64,000 nt of DNA from Arthrobotrys musiformis (GCA_036971715.1 JAVHJL010000014.1:62001-126000); one strand, 5' to 3'. Shown: positions 13,001 to 22,275, counted from the first letter of the stretch. Notes: generated from the letters alone by a model not told the origin. Numbers and translations: made by a program.

Positions 13001-16000
13001 AGTGGCAAAACTTACCGAATTTACTGCCGTATTTTTTCTAGTTTTATGTTTATATTTAGGTAAACTATAGCAATAATGAGATAAATCTCAATAAACAGAT
13101 CAAACATAAGAAGATTGAGAAGAAGTTTGTTCGAAACCTAAACGAGGATATTTATTATTAACACTAACATAATTACGATTATTATTAGCATCAGAAACAC
13201 CTCTTAAGAAAACCTCCCCTATACTGGCTTCTTTTTTGGTTTTACTTATTTTTACATAAGTATGAAAAGATCTTTTATTTTGGGGTATTATACTGGAATT
13301 TATTCCTTTTGGGTTAATTATTCCATATGTATTATCTAACGTAATATAAGTTCGACCAGTATTCATATTAGATTTTATTGCTCTAATTTTAGCTAACCCC
13401 TCTTCAGTTAAGTGTTCTTTATTTTGCATAAGTTTAGTTATTTCAATGAAATCTTGAAGGTCTAATCTTTTGGACCCATGTAAAGGATGTTTATTTAAAA
13501 ACGGAATAAGTATATTTTGTATATCTGATAGCTTAGTTATCACAAAATTAACTCTAGCATTTTCTGGTCTTTCTACTATATGGCCACAACCTAATCCTTC
13601 TTGGATAAATTTAAATAGCAGTTTATCTCTTATATGTTGAGTTAAATTAAAGTCTAATTGAACTGCAAATCCTATTTTTCTACTAGCCTGTGTAATCTTT
13701 ACGTAAAAACAACCTTCTGCTTCTATGAGTCCTGAAAGTAAAAATAAGTCTAAAGTACTTGTTAACATAAATTTAGGTCTTTCTACGGGAACGATATCAG
13801 AAAATTTTTGCTTTAAATCTTCATTTAAACCTAAATTCATTGAATATTTTAAACTTAATCTTTTTTTTAACCCTTCTATTGTTAAATGTTCTTTATCAAT
13901 CATTAAATCAACAAATTTTTTTAATAATTCAAAATCTGATCTTTTCTGTGTCAATAAAGGATATTTTTCAAAACGGGGTATAATTATTTTATTAAAATCT
14001 TCTATAGAACTCACAGTATAAATAACACTTTGTTTATTTATAGAAATTGCTCCTATCTCTGAAAAATAGGATTTAATTTGTTTTAGTAATACTCTATCTT
14101 TATCATGTAATTTAATTTGGAATACAGGTCTTACTCTTAAACCTATTTTTAGTTTAGGATTTTGAAGAACACTAACTGAAAATGTACTTTCGCCATCTGA
14201 AAACCCGGTTACATATTTAGGGTGCAGCCCTATATATTGAGAAATGGATCTAGACTGAATTAACGGTTTGAATAAATTAGTTTTTCTTTTCCCTACCATA
14301 AGATTAGGAATTAAGTATGAATTAGTGAGCTTGCCGGATAATCACCCATCAGAGAGTAATAATCCTACTATAATCCCACGTTGTTTAATAGGAAGTTTAA
14401 TCATATATAACTCAGTAAAAGATAATTTTTGTGTTGTAAAACCTGAATATAAAACTTCTCCCCAAACAACTAAATCTTTACTTTCGCTAATTTGTATAGA
14501 ACTTTTTTTTCTTGCAAAAATTGTAATAAATGAATTTTTTAATTTAATTGGATAAAACAATTTAATACTTTGTGGGTTTAAAGTAAATAGACCCGCTAAA
14601 TAATAACCAAAATCATTATTGTTATTTGTGTATAATCTAAAACTGTTAATATTTTCTTTATATTTAATTAAAGCTTGTTCTACATCTTCACTAGGAATAA
14701 TTTTAGCAATATATATATTATAAATACGCAGCATGATACCAGTTAAAAATATTATACCCTCAGCAGCAACATCTCTAAATCAGAAAGCCATAGAAGCAAC
14801 TAATGATAATAATCCTAATAAAAAAAGATAACCTCCATTAGAAAAACCATGCATTGTTAATACCATAATTTTTATCTACTAGTCAAAGTCTCATAGTTGT
14901 AATTTAATATATAACTAAATTACACTTCAAAAAAGTAGGAATATTAATTAAATATCCACTTAAGGTAGATAATCCTCTTATTCACATAAGAGATAGGATC
15001 ATATCTTATTTTTTTAGTTTGTAAAATCCTTGTAAATGATCCCATATAAATAAAGTTCTTTTATTATTCATGCCGTTTTTAATATTAACCACTTTATCAA
15101 AAAAATCGGAATCATATTTAGTACCTTTAGTTGAACGAACAGATGCTGCAGCTATTTTTTTAAACTCTAAAACTTTTAATCAATCTTTATAGTTTAAATA
15201 TTTGCTACTAAATAATGGATACTTATTTAAATAATTTTCTAATTTTATATTACTAGCTAAAGTTACAGTTCTAATTCTATATTGAGGAAATTTTAAGTTA
15301 ACTAAAACTTCTTTAAATGAACTATCAATAAAATTAGCTATATCCCACATAAAATCATAATTACTTAACCCATTATTGTATGTCTTACTTTGACATATTT
15401 CAAATCTACATTCTACAATAGGATACTTATTTCTTGCATTTAGAGCTGTAGCTCTAACTTGAAAAGATCCATCACCATCTATAAAACCAGCTAACCAAGA
15501 ATTATAATCTAAAGACATTGAACTTAAAGGCAATTTTATAAAACTATGTGAAAAATTTATTATCTCTCCTTTAGATTCTTTAGAATTTTGCGTCAAGTTT
15601 AGCCAATCTATTAAATCATATAAGGCTTTTATTTTAGGTGTTCTCATTTTTCCATTTATCAACGACACTATTAATATTATACTTTTACTATTAAAAGTAA
15701 GAACATAAGCGTTAACTCCTTTTTTTTTTAGATAAGGATCCACACCCTAAAGTGCTTTGAATCATTAAAGCCAAAGACATATCGCGAGAATAAAAAATTA
15801 TTTATATGGACGGATAATTTAATTTACCTTTTGGGGATCTTTCCGTTTTTGGAACTATTATTGTACCATCAGCTTCTATCAAACCAGTTAAATAATACGC
15901 TAATTTATGATTATTATAATTTTCTGGTAATTTATCCGATGAATGGCTTTTTATAATAAGGATGTTACATCAAAAAAACTCAAGCGTATAATCTCCGAAT

Positions 16001-16218
16001 ATCCCTAAAAAAATTAAATTTAAAAGGTTTACTGCTGATTGTATTATTTCCTTAAATAATATGTTTCAGCAAATAGCTTGATTTAAATCCGGCATATAGT
16101 ATAGCACACCGGATGTAGTAAGAGTTAGCAACGAAATGCTAGTAAATAATGGCCAAGGAGATGGAGAAACTAAATGAAAAGGATGGGCTTGAAAATTACT
16201 TCTTGTTATATTTGTCAT
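964..16218 (-). CDS. cox3: Cytochrome c oxidase subunit 3, spliced from 8 exons
   Basis: Inner-membrane subunit of complex IV with no redox centre. Exons on the minus strand: 16218-16108, 14863-14756, 9437-9026, 6235-6222, 2356-2285, 1812-1777, 1443-1433, 1009-964. They sum to 810 nt, 269 aa plus TAA, the usual family length. Landmarks: start MTNITRSNFQAHPFHLV; MHGFSNGGYLFLLG in exon 2; FWAFFHSALSP and QWPPRGISAINPFE in exon 3; VIIGTIFIAVGFWRILAYH in exon 5; HLGFEASILYWH in exon 6; end WLFLYVSVYYWGS. TGA encodes Trp several times. Each group I junction follows exon-T / intron-G and keeps phase. The least certain piece is the 14-nt exon 4, which gives FHGLN where FHGxH is expected. The start is the ATG of MTNITR, not an upstream in-frame ATG at 16248, because it matches family N-termini. 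Confidence 0.9.
1010..1432 (-). mobile_element. cox3 intron 7, ORF-less mini group I intron (423 nt)
   Basis: Conserved core elements in minus order are P (CAAACTCCGAAAACACCC, about 1397-1378), Q (GGGTAATTGCGGAACTAA, about 1277-1260) and R (GTGCAACGAGCAGATGG, about 1212-1196). It begins right after the 11-nt exon 7 and ends GCCGAG. It belongs to the same family as cox3 introns 4-6 and atp6 intron 2. The subgroup is not assigned. Confidence 0.8.
1433..1443 (-). CDS. cox3: cox3 exon 7, an 11-nt micro-exon (FVDV)
   Basis: The sequence TTCGTTGATGT encodes FVD plus two bases of the next Val. It supplies exactly the residues missing between ILYWH (exon 6) and VWLFLY (exon 8). The flanks follow exon-T / intron-G, and the phase closes. 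Confidence 0.8.
1444..1776 (-). mobile_element. cox3 intron 6, ORF-less mini group I intron (333 nt)
   Basis: Core elements: P (CAAACTCCGGGAAC, about 1738-1721), Q (CCGCGGATCTAAATCA, about 1630-1611), R (GAGCAATGAGTAGATGAT, about 1587-1569), then GGTGTACTCTAATGAATTC. It ends GCCGTG. This is the smallest intron in the window. Confidence 0.8.
1777..1812 (-). CDS. cox3: cox3 exon 6 (36 nt)
   Basis: Encodes HLGFEASILYWH, the conserved family segment, with whole codons at both ends. Confidence 0.85.
1813..2284 (-). mobile_element. cox3 intron 5, ORF-less mini group I intron (472 nt)
   Basis: P (CAAATTCTGGAAATTC, about 2250-2228), Q (GGGATATCGCGGAACTAA, about 2129-2109), R (GTGCAAAGAGTAGATGGT, about 2046-2028), then AAGGTGTACTCTAATGGC. 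It ends GCCGTG. P lies only ~35 nt after the 5' splice site, as in its siblings. Confidence 0.8.
2285..2356 (-). CDS. cox3: cox3 exon 5 (72 nt)
   Basis: Encodes 24 whole codons, VIIGTIFIAVGFWRILAYH then STDNH, with Trp as TGA. The upstream intron ends GACACG. Confidence 0.9.
3330..3700 (-). pseudogene. GIY-YIG HEG C-terminal relic
   Basis: The minus strand gives an IEVFDVENNITITYCSIIEA segment, then AAKKLNILKSAIVNYFSRNQ and YKPYKGKYRF. This is the NUMOD-type helix-turn-helix tail found on GIY-YIG endonucleases here. No GIY-YIG catalytic domain remains upstream. Confidence 0.6.
4130..4670 (-). pseudogene. LAGLIDADG HEG relic (end of first domain)
   Basis: Minus-strand fragments match the inter-motif region: SSIKDLTTIIIPHLVKYPLI, then KYLTMEGLQNIVSNKASINF. 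The expected second motif reads only WMVWFTLG, and several stops follow. It is a decayed gene of the common double-motif type. Confidence 0.6.
4740..5640 (-). pseudogene. Degenerate double-motif LAGLIDADG HEG
   Basis: The first motif is damaged (ITGFIDAEWCFRV, with Trp where Gly is expected). Many stops and frame changes follow. The second half is recognisable as LIFQLTQHIRDEQLIKQLIE, YFDCGFFVKHNN, IENKIIPFFLKNP and LIKNKAHLTEKW. It is almost certainly non-functional. Confidence 0.7.
6222..6235 (-). CDS. cox3: cox3 exon 4, a 14-nt micro-exon (predicted)
   Basis: TTCATGGTTTAAAT joins the T that ends exon 3 to read FHGLN, then VIIGT of exon 5. Phase closes on both sides and the flanks obey exon-T / intron-G. 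The family consensus is FHGxH-V, so Asn replaces His, the one non-consensus residue. This was the only suitable candidate I found between 9025 and 2357. Confidence 0.6.
6342..7345 (-). CDS. LAGLIDADG homing endonuclease (cox3 intron 3, ORF 2)
   Basis: A complete double-motif protein with TGA as Trp. Motif 1 is LTGFSDAESCFSI and motif 2 is VAGFTSGEGCFFI. It also has the usual LITQKHSDCLLFK and LSFQITQHSRDEQLMKSLI stretches and the tail HLTEEGLEETRKLKARMNKG. Motif 1 keeps its acidic Glu, and motif 2 has Glu at the catalytic place. The frame is open to about 7345 without a clear ATG, so the start is uncertain. It stops ~106 nt before exon 4. It probably promotes homing and perhaps splicing of this intron. 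Confidence 0.8.
7505..7850 (-). repeat. Tandem duplication of a group I intron 3' core (two ~160-nt units)
   Basis: Each unit carries GGTTCAACGAYTA, ATGTGAGTATTTTATTTACA, a variable hairpin, then ATAGTCTGAACCATTTTG and AATGGAAA. Units start near 7850 and 7665. The second hairpin (near 7565-7590) is a strong palindrome built on CCCAGCTCATTAATGAGCTGGG. Confidence 0.75.
8074..9025 (-). pseudogene. LAGLIDADG HEG, exon-fused, broken by a 1-nt shift (cox3 intron 3, ORF 1)
   Basis: Exon 3 reads straight into LTLAPIKFNLKKNNTSLNKD, then motif 1 WVSGIADAESTFVI. At about 8913-8916 the frame is lost. One more A in an ATAAAAGT run would join it to KSGKDTTRKFSVRVVPEFNI and the rest of the protein. Motif 2 is LVGFVDGEGCFYI, and the C-terminus HLTEEGVNRILKIKNEMNRQ ends at 8074. 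Apart from the shift, it would be a full double-motif enzyme. It is either very recently inactivated or a base-calling error in an A-run. Confidence 0.75.
9026..9437 (-). CDS. cox3: cox3 exon 3 (412 nt)
   Basis: Encodes TYLGDHTSAVQRGLNLGVAL through GSCFYFGTG, including the conserved FWAFFHSALSPTVELGAQWP block. Confidence 0.95.
9760..10599 (-). pseudogene. GIY-YIG endonuclease with two A-run frameshifts (cox3 intron 2)
   Basis: The catalytic part reads KSGIYRWVNTVNGKSYIGSS and carries the GIY...YIG motif, followed by ALLKHGYSKFNLEILEYC and EREQYYLDNL. The tail has NUMOD repeats (GEKNPMYGRLGKDHPMFGK) and the HTH SMREAARTLKLNQSAISLYF, ending KGRYIFEKIS. The catalytic domain sits in a different frame from what precedes and follows it. 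One A is missing before KSGIY (about 10363) and one is extra before SLSAIY (about 10230-10237). The two shifts compensate over about 45 codons. Confidence 0.75.
11048..11767 (-). pseudogene. LAGLIDADG HEG, N-terminally truncated
   Basis: It starts inside the inter-motif region (LNPRIIFTSHINNLGLYAFI, GRFQITGNNTLRYIIGDKKG, KLRTPKNKRFNDLI), has only the second motif FTGFTEADGHFGI, and ends NIRLHLNLKV. The first motif is missing, because the 976-codon frame ends just upstream at 11825. The remaining part is intact with TGA as Trp. Confidence 0.65.
11825..14755 (-). CDS. 976-codon exon-fused LAGLIDADG_2 / LAGLIDADG_1 / LAGLIDADG_2 polyprotein (cox3 intron 2)
   Basis: One unbroken frame (2931 nt with stop; TGA as Trp) continues from cox3 exon 2. 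Order: an N-terminal half of a LAGLIDADG_2-type protein (IIVGLLLSDGWL, about 14360-14335); a full double-motif LAGLIDADG_1 protein (motifs YVTGFSDGESTFSV and LLSGLIEAEGCFYV, about 14215-13330); then the rest of the LAGLIDADG_2 protein (RLGFEQTSSQSSYVWSVYW, then LAHMIMGDGSARTSGLRIST, to about 12650). Last is a second LAGLIDADG_2 copy in which the acidic sites are changed (GLLLSHGW for GLLLSDGW; HWVKGGSLKLQG for HMIMGDGSARTSG). Each join is in frame (14341, 13099, 12358). Whether it is one protein or is processed cannot be seen. Confidence 0.85.
14756..14863 (-). CDS. cox3: cox3 exon 2 (108 nt)
   Basis: Encodes VLTMHGFSNGGYLFLLGLLS through DVAAEG. The upstream intron ends ATTATG, and the exon ends GAGGGT. 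Confidence 0.9.
14864..16107 (-). mobile_element. cox3 intron 1, group I (1.24 kb)
   Basis: P (TATTTGCTGAAAC, about 16073), Q (ACAATCAGCAGTAAACC, about 16042-16028) and R (GGGATATTCGGAGATTATACG, about 16005-15985) lie at the 5' end. The S element ATAAGATATGATCC is near 15000, close to the 3' splice. The LAGLIDADG gene lies between R and S, a P8-type ORF position. Confidence 0.8.
15006..15960 (-). pseudogene. LAGLIDADG HEG with an in-frame stop and a frameshift (cox3 intron 1)
   Basis: Motif 1 is YLTGLIEADGTIIV. A TAA follows within NYPSI-stop-IIFYSRD, and an A-run of 10 instead of 9 (about 15720-15729) shifts the frame before KKKGVNAYVLTFNSK. From there the C-terminal half is intact: TPKIKALYDLIDWL, motif 2 WLAGFIDGDGSFQV, KYPLFSSKYLNYKDW, end FIWDHLQGFYKLKK. 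It is probably inactive. Confidence 0.75.
16108..16218 (-). CDS. cox3: cox3 exon 1 (111 nt, N-terminus)
   Basis: Encodes 37 residues, MTNITRSNFQAHPFHLVSPS through TLTTSG. Confidence 0.95.
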
Positions 16219-17209
16219 CTTTTTAAAAATTTTTTTTACTAAAGACAAAGATTTAAATAAATAATAAAAGGCAAATTTAAGGGAATTCTGATTGTAATTT
16301 TCTATTGCTTTAATTGCCTATCATTATTATCGAAAGTTAGTCAACCGCCGCATCGCGGCGGTTGACCTAGCGAGGCCTTTGGTGGCATAAATATAATCTT
16401 AAGCTAAAATATAATGAATTGCAGCTTACAAAAATCATAAAATTTTTATTAAAGACAATGTATATACAAAATTAATTTTTTTTTTATAAAAAATCTTATT
16501 AACAACATTGTTTAAAAAATTCTAATAAACTTTAAAATTTTATAAATTTTAACTTTACAATAGAATAATTTTGTTGTTTTAAATATTTTTAATATAACCA
16601 AAATTAATTTTATTAAACCTTTAAAAGGCAATTATCTAAAAATCGTTAGTGTGCCTCACTGCTTTGTATAATTATAGTGTACGTAGCACGATGCCGATAT
16701 ACACAATAATTTACTAAATTATATGCATTATTATTTTATTGACTTGTATTGTGAACTCCCCACCCACTCCCTATTAATATTTCATTATCCAGTTAAATTT
16801 TATTTTTAATTTTTACTCAAAATATTAATAATATATTTTTAAAATATCATATAATAAAATTACCATTAACTTTATTAATAAAAATATATAAAACTTTTTT
16901 GTTTATATTATAATTTTTTCAGTAATAGGTTAGATATAAATTTTAATAAATTAATTTTTTTTTTTGGTTAGCCATTAAAGAGCTAAGCCAGCTACGAAGT
17001 AGTTGTTAACACATAGCACCTTTCTTAGATGACAATTAAAATTGAATAATTATATTAATAATTTATTCTTTTTATCAAACAAATTTTTAATTAATAATTT
17101 AAATAACTTAATAATTTAGTATTAAGCTGTCTAATAGCCTTTTACAGCATAGAAGTGCATTATGTGCAGTACGATATTTAATCTTTAAAACCATGAGCTA
17201 ATTTATTAA
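16219..17209. other. AT-rich spacer between cox3 and trnR(TCG)
   Basis: No gene is seen. It contains a perfect GC-rich hairpin (16340-16366), short GC islands near 16670-16690, 16985 and 17145, and long A/T runs. Confidence 0.6.
16340..16366. repeat. Perfect GC-rich hairpin, 12-bp stem
   Basis: gtcaaccgccgc pairs exactly with gcggcggttgac around an atc loop. The related arm gtcaacc...ggttgac recurs at 21217-21245, so this is a dispersed GC-cluster family. Confidence 0.85.
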
Positions 17210-17280
17210 TCACGTTATCTGATTTGAACAGATAATCCTTCCATCCGAAGTGGAATGCTTTACCATTAAGCTAAACGTGA
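17210..17280 (-). tRNA. trnR: tRNA-Arg(TCG)
   Basis: A 71-nt cloverleaf: acceptor TCACGTT/AACGTGA (7 bp), D stem GCTT/AAGC, anticodon stem TTCCA/TGGAA with loop CTTCGGA (anticodon TCG), T stem ATCTG/CAGAT with TTCAAAT loop. It reads CGN Arg codons. Acceptor and T arms are nearly identical to trnR(ACG) at 34557-34627. Confidence 0.9.
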
Positions 17281-18564
17281 GAATTAGAATAACTAAATAA
17301 TTAACTAAATTTAATTTATAATATTTTTTGTAATTCAAATATGCACTGAAATAATTAATAATTAAACTTTTATTACATTAAAATATTTGTTATTTTTTTA
17401 ATAAACGCAATATCTATATAAAAAAATTTTTTTATTTTCTAGAAAAATAATTAATATATAATATTTAGTTATAACCTGTCCGTCACATAGGTAGTGACCA
17501 AATTAGACATTAAATATTTTCTATATAGCGAAAGTTTTTACTCCTGTTAGGCTGTTAATATCGACAATTATATATGAATTTACTAGTTTTAAATAAAAAT
17601 ATATTATAAATTGGTTTTTATATTTGATATAATTACTTACAATAAATTAATTTAGCTGTTTTTCGGATTAAACTGTTTACAAGCAAATAACATCACATAT
17701 TATATTACAATCCGTAGCGCCTTGTTTTTTATAAAATTTTTATGACATTTACACAAATAAAGTCAGTCCCCAACATAATAACCACTATAACATCAAAAAT
17801 GTGTCGTTTAATAATTTACGAGACGCGAAAATTTTTAAAATAAAAATATACTATGATTTACGACGACATCCACCCAACTTTATAATTTGTATATATTATA
17901 GTTTTAAATTAATAATATAAACTCAAGATAAATATTTGGTAATTATCTTATAGTTATAATGAGATAGATATTTAAATTAATATTGATCATCGAACGCCTT
18001 AATGACACTAACGAACAATACAATGTGCTGATATTTATTTATACTTCATTATTTATTCTTTGATTAGTTAATTTTAATTATAAAATAAAAATCATCATTT
18101 CAATATTGAGATGAGTTAATTATAAAATTAAATATATATAAAACTTACTTTATATTTGCAATTAAAAATTTTTTTAAGGTAAACATTTTAATATTTTTAT
18201 AGCAGTATTATTAACTTATGATTAATTCCGACGCGCGCTATGCGCGCAAATATTAATAATTCAAATTAACAAACTGATCTAAAAACCGGCCGCGTGCATC
18301 GTACGCAGCTGGTCAGGCGATGGCACCTGACCTAATTAGGTTATTACCCTATCCTTGTTGATAAAATTTATCTTTGGCCTTTTTTTAACCGACCGCGTAG
18401 CGGATGCCTTATATTTCAATAATATTTAACAGAAAATTATCATTAAGACAGACCAAAAATGTTTTAAAAGCAAATGGCAAAAATCTACCTTTGCCTAAAG
18501 CCCAAGCGTTACATGCTTGTTTTATTTAAATATACACGTTACACAAAAAAATTTTTATAAATCA
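17281..18564. other. AT-rich spacer between trnR(TCG) and nad3
   Basis: No gene is seen. GC-rich palindromes lie at 18233-18247 (gcgcgc-tat-gcgcgc) and 18311-18332 (ggtcagg...cctgacc), with a further GC-rich patch near 18390-18410. Confidence 0.6.
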
Positions 18565-19008
18565 TTATATTTTTATATTTTCATTAATTGGTTTTATGAA
18601 AATATATGGAGATTTTAATATAGATCTTTCTAAAGAAACATATTCAAATGCCGACTGTTTAGTATTTAATTTTAATGCTTTTTTACCTATTTCATAACAA
18701 AAACCCACTGTAAGAATAACTAAAAAAGTAAAAATTACTGTCATTCCATATGCATAATTATGATTACTACTTATTGTGAAAGGATATATTAATATAATTT
18801 CAAGATCAAATATTAAAAATAATAATCCAAATAAAAAAAAAGAAATATTAAATTGTTGTCTATTTTGCCCAAGAAAAGAATGAAAACCACATTCAAATGA
18901 GCTTCCTTTCTCACCATAATTTTTATTAGGACCTAATAATATGTTTAAATAAAGTAATAATATATTAATAATAGGAATAAGTAATAAGTAGAATGAATTT
19001 GAAGACAT
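18565..19008 (-). CDS. nad3: NADH dehydrogenase subunit 3
   Basis: Core hydrophobic subunit of complex I. The 147-aa product is intact with an ATG start and contains the diagnostic loop YGEKGSSFECGFHSF with its conserved Cys, then FFLFGLLFLIFDLEIILIYP. It has three membrane helices and a slightly long C-terminal tail. It follows nad2 on the same strand after ~250 nt, the common fungal nad2-nad3 order. No intron. Confidence 0.97.
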   Translation of the reverse strand: MSSNSFYLLLIPIINILLLYLNILLGPNKNYGEKGSSFECGFHSFLGQNRQQFNISFFLFGLLFLIFDLEIILIYPFTISSNHNYAYGMTVIFTFLVILTVGFCYEIGKKALKLNTKQSAFEYVSLERSILKSPYIFIKPINENIKI

Positions 19009-19258
19009 TATATAATTAGTTTTAAAAATAAATTTTCACTTAATCTAGGCAATGAGAATTTTAATATAAAGAATAATATAAAAATTTTTGAAAATAATTT
19101 TAATGATATTATGATTAATAATAATATCATCTTAAATTTATAATCAAATTTTTTCTCAATTCACAATTTATTATTGCATAATTTATTAATAAATGTGAAT
19201 ATAAAAAAGTTGCAGAAATCATACATATAAAGATAGTTTTTATTAAATTTTTTCATAC

Positions 19259-20971
19259 TTATGAGTTAAATAACATAATAGTGAGAATCTTCACAGAGCT
19301 TAATCAAGGATCAGGTTTAATAATAAATAGTAATATAATTAAAGTTAAACAGGATATCATTAAAGATAAGGATGTTGATAATAATCTAATTTTTTTTTTT
19401 ATAATCTTAGTTTTTATTAATTCTGATTTAATATAATTTCAATTTCAAGTATTAATGGTCTCATTATAATGTTCTTTTATTATATCATTATTTTCACTAA
19501 AAAAAACTAATTTTATTACCGCTAAATAATACGAAGTACCTATTACACTTGTAATAATTGCGATTAAAACCATAAAATAAAAACCTTTATCTAAAGCAGC
19601 AGATAAAACCATCTGTTTACCAAAAAATCCTAATAGTGGGGGAATACCAGCAAATGATAATAAAGTTATAGCTAAACAAAGAGATAGCATATAATTTTTA
19701 TAAAAAAATCCTTTAACTTGAATAATTAATTGTAAAGGTGAATTTAATTGATCTTTTAAAAGATAATATGAATGATAATATCAAAGATAATATCCCATAC
19801 TAAGTAATATAAAAAAGAAATTAAGATTACTTAATGAATATTGCATTAAGTAAAATATAAAGGCTTGAATAGATTCTAAAGTATTAATAGTTAAAGCCAG
19901 TAGTATAAAACCTACATGACTAATAGTACTGTAGGCAAATAATCTTTTTATTCTAGTTTGTACTAATCCAACTACTGTTCCTATTATTAATGATAAGAAC
20001 GAACTTATTAATAAGATATCCGTTCAAAAAAATTCAGTTTTTGCTTCGCTAGAAAAATGAACTAAATCTAACATAAATATAAAAATTGAAATTTTAGCCA
20101 TAATAGCTACAAAAGTAGTCACTAAAGTAGGTAAAGAATCATATACGTCAGGAGATCAGAAATGAAACGGTGCTGAAGAAACTTTAAATAAATATCCTAT
20201 AGACAATATAATAAGTGATATATCAAAAGATTCAATTGGATTAACTTCATTAGTTTTTATTCATTCTTCTTTAACTTGGTTTTCAAATAAATTTAATATT
20301 CAGTCTTGAGATTGAATTAACATTACATCAGTCGAACTATATAATGCGTAAATTCCTTCAATAAAAGTTATACCTGTGTTTACATAAAACAGAGCAGATC
20401 CTAATAATATGAAACAAGATGATAATCCACCAAGTAAAAAATAAGTTAGAGCTGCACCTATAGCCAATTCAGAATTTCTATAAATTGAAGATAAAATATA
20501 TAAACCATAACTTTGTAGTTCTAAACATAAAAACATTGTAATTAAATCACAACAAGACATTAAACATACTGCTCCTACTAATATAAATAATATAATAGTA
20601 GGAAAATCAATTATACCTGATAGATCAATTATAGCATTTCTCTCAGTTTTCTCAATATTATCTGATATTTGTTTTATTAAAGGTTTTTTTAGATATTTAA
20701 AATCTCTATTATGAAATGAAATTAATTGTAAAATAAAAAAGCTTAAAATAAGTATAAAAACTACAAAGTTTTGTCTTATGGAAGTAATTAGAAATAATCC
20801 TCCATATATACCAATTCCTGTTCCTAAGCATATTATATCTAAACTATTAAAAGCTAAAAAAATTGAATATAGTAATATTAAAGAGGTTATTCTATTATAG
20901 GACAAGTATTTATCTTGTCTTGATGTTACAGCATTTATTAATAATATAAAACAAGAAGAAATTAAAATCAT
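19259..20971 (-). CDS. nad2: NADH dehydrogenase subunit 2
   Basis: Proton-pumping membrane subunit of complex I. One open frame of 1713 nt (570 aa) with TGA as Trp, for example in SAPFHFWSPDVYDSLPTLV. Family landmarks: LELQSYGLYILSSIYRNSEL, ALTYFLLGGLSSCFILLG, RIKRLFAYSTISHVGFILL, LSFAGIPPLLGFFGKQMV. The start is the first ATG (MILISSCFILL); an in-frame TAA lies shortly upstream. It ends KPDPWLSSVKILTIMLFNS. No intron. Confidence 0.95.
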
Positions 20972-21216
20972 ATAATAATATTTGGATTTTAACCATTATT
21001 ATTTAAAAAAATAAGTAAAAATTTTTTACATAAATATAAACATTTAAAAATAGTCAATATAACAAATATATAAACTTATCTCAGGCCGTCGGGCTGATTC
21101 ACTCCCTATAATAAATTTAAAAATAATTAAATCAATAAAAATAATTAAACCAAAACCGTAAATTTTTTATGTAGCACATTCACATGATATATAATTATTA
21201 TAATTTAAATATTTAT

Positions 21217-21245
21217 GTCAACCACCCTCTTAACGGGCGGTTGAC
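21217..21245. repeat. GC-cluster hairpin (gtcaacc...ggttgac)
   Basis: An 11-bp stem with one mismatch. The outer arm is shared with the hairpin at 16340-16366. Confidence 0.75.
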
Positions 21246-21280
21246 AACCGCGTTAAAAATTAAATTTATAATATGGAAAT

Positions 21281-21299
21281 CAGCGCCTTTTAGGCGCTG
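21281..21299. repeat. GC-cluster hairpin (cagcgcc/ggcgctg)
   Basis: A perfect 7-bp stem with a tttta loop. Confidence 0.75.
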
Positions 21300-21444
21300 A
21301 ATAAATTAATTACTAGAATATAACAATACGGTCGGTCACTCCGCACTTGTAATACAATTTTGCACGCTTTGCACGTGATATGATATTAAGGTAATAAATT
21401 AATAAACTTTTAATATATTTTTAATAAATATATTAATCTAATTC

Positions 21445-21470
21445 CAATGTCAGCGGCTTCGCTGACATTG
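21445..21470. repeat. GC-cluster hairpin (caatgtcagcg/cgctgacattg)
   Basis: A perfect 11-bp stem with a gctt loop. Confidence 0.8.
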
Positions 21471-22139
21471 AACATTATCATTATAAGATTAATAGCACTT
21501 TGGAAATCCAGCGCGCCGATCCTAAATCCTTCAGGTGCTACATATCCTTTTTAATTTTCAGATGAATTATTAAAGTTTTAATATATCAACTTAATATAGC
21601 TTTTAATTTTAAATTATCTTATGTATTATAAACTTAACGCAATTATATTTAGATTCAATGAATTGACAATTAAGTGATTAATAATTTTAATAATCATGTT
21701 TTATTTATTATATCGCCAGAAACCAATATAATATGGGCTGGTCCGGTTGTCACATGCACTTACGTTGCATGACAATAAACTTAATTTTATTTCGTTTGAG
21801 TTTTTTAAATTAAGTAAGAGCTAGCTCTTTAGAATTATAATATAATAAATTTAATATATAATTAATTATTTCCTTCCTATAACTTAATCATCAAGCACTT
21901 AAAATTATAATCTAAAAGCGAGAAAAACCATTATATAAATGGCTTTTTTATAACATCGCAACAACCTAAAATCATTACGCTATACTAATTATTATAATGG
22001 ACTAATATTTTACATCAAATATTATATGTTTTAAACAGCTCATTATGAGCTGATTTATTATTTTAAATTTATCTTTAAACATTATATATTTAATGTTTTT
22101 ATATTATCTACAAATATTAGCATAAAAGAAAGGTTGTGT

Positions 22140-22275
22140 TAATTATTAATATAAATATAAACCATCTTTTATATAAGATGTAAAAATAACCAGGCAACAG
22201 CTAATTTTAGACCGCAAGGCAAATGGTAAACCTATAATGAAATAAGTTACGGATGCCATAATTATATATTTAGTA
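22140..22275 (-). pseudogene. atp6: Fossil second copy of the atp6 3' exon
   Basis: About 130 nt match the working exon at 23495-23288: TATGGCATCCG..ACTTATTTCATTATAGG against TATGGCCTCAGGTATTATCTATTTCATTATAGG, and a shared GGTTTATATTT end. It has indels and no open frame. It lies ~1 kb past the working exon, with a decayed GIY-YIG gene between them. Confidence 0.75.

Larger units (their letters stand above)
9438..14755 (-). mobile_element. cox3 intron 2, composite (5.3 kb, at least two group I cores)
   Basis: Core elements in minus order are an inner core near 10945-10810 (Q ATCAACAGGAAACC, R AGGCTCTTTAGAGACTAAA, S TAAAGTTATAGTCC) and a second core near 9620-9450 before the 3' splice (Q TTCAATCAGCGGGAAACC, R GTAGGATCCTCAGAGATTAT). 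It carries a 976-codon LAGLIDADG frame, a LAGLIDADG fragment and a frameshifted GIY-YIG gene. It is best read as introns nested or stacked at one site. Confidence 0.75.
20972..22139. other. Spacer upstream of nad2 rich in GC hairpins
   Basis: No gene is seen. It holds strong hairpins at 21217-21245, 21281-21299 and 21445-21470, and smaller GC islands near 21070-21090, 21320-21380 and 21735-21775. Confidence 0.6.

Noticed and set aside
12615..14555. Several plus-strand frames of 95-102 codons
   Set aside because: All are antisense to the 976-codon LAGLIDADG frame and show no family features.
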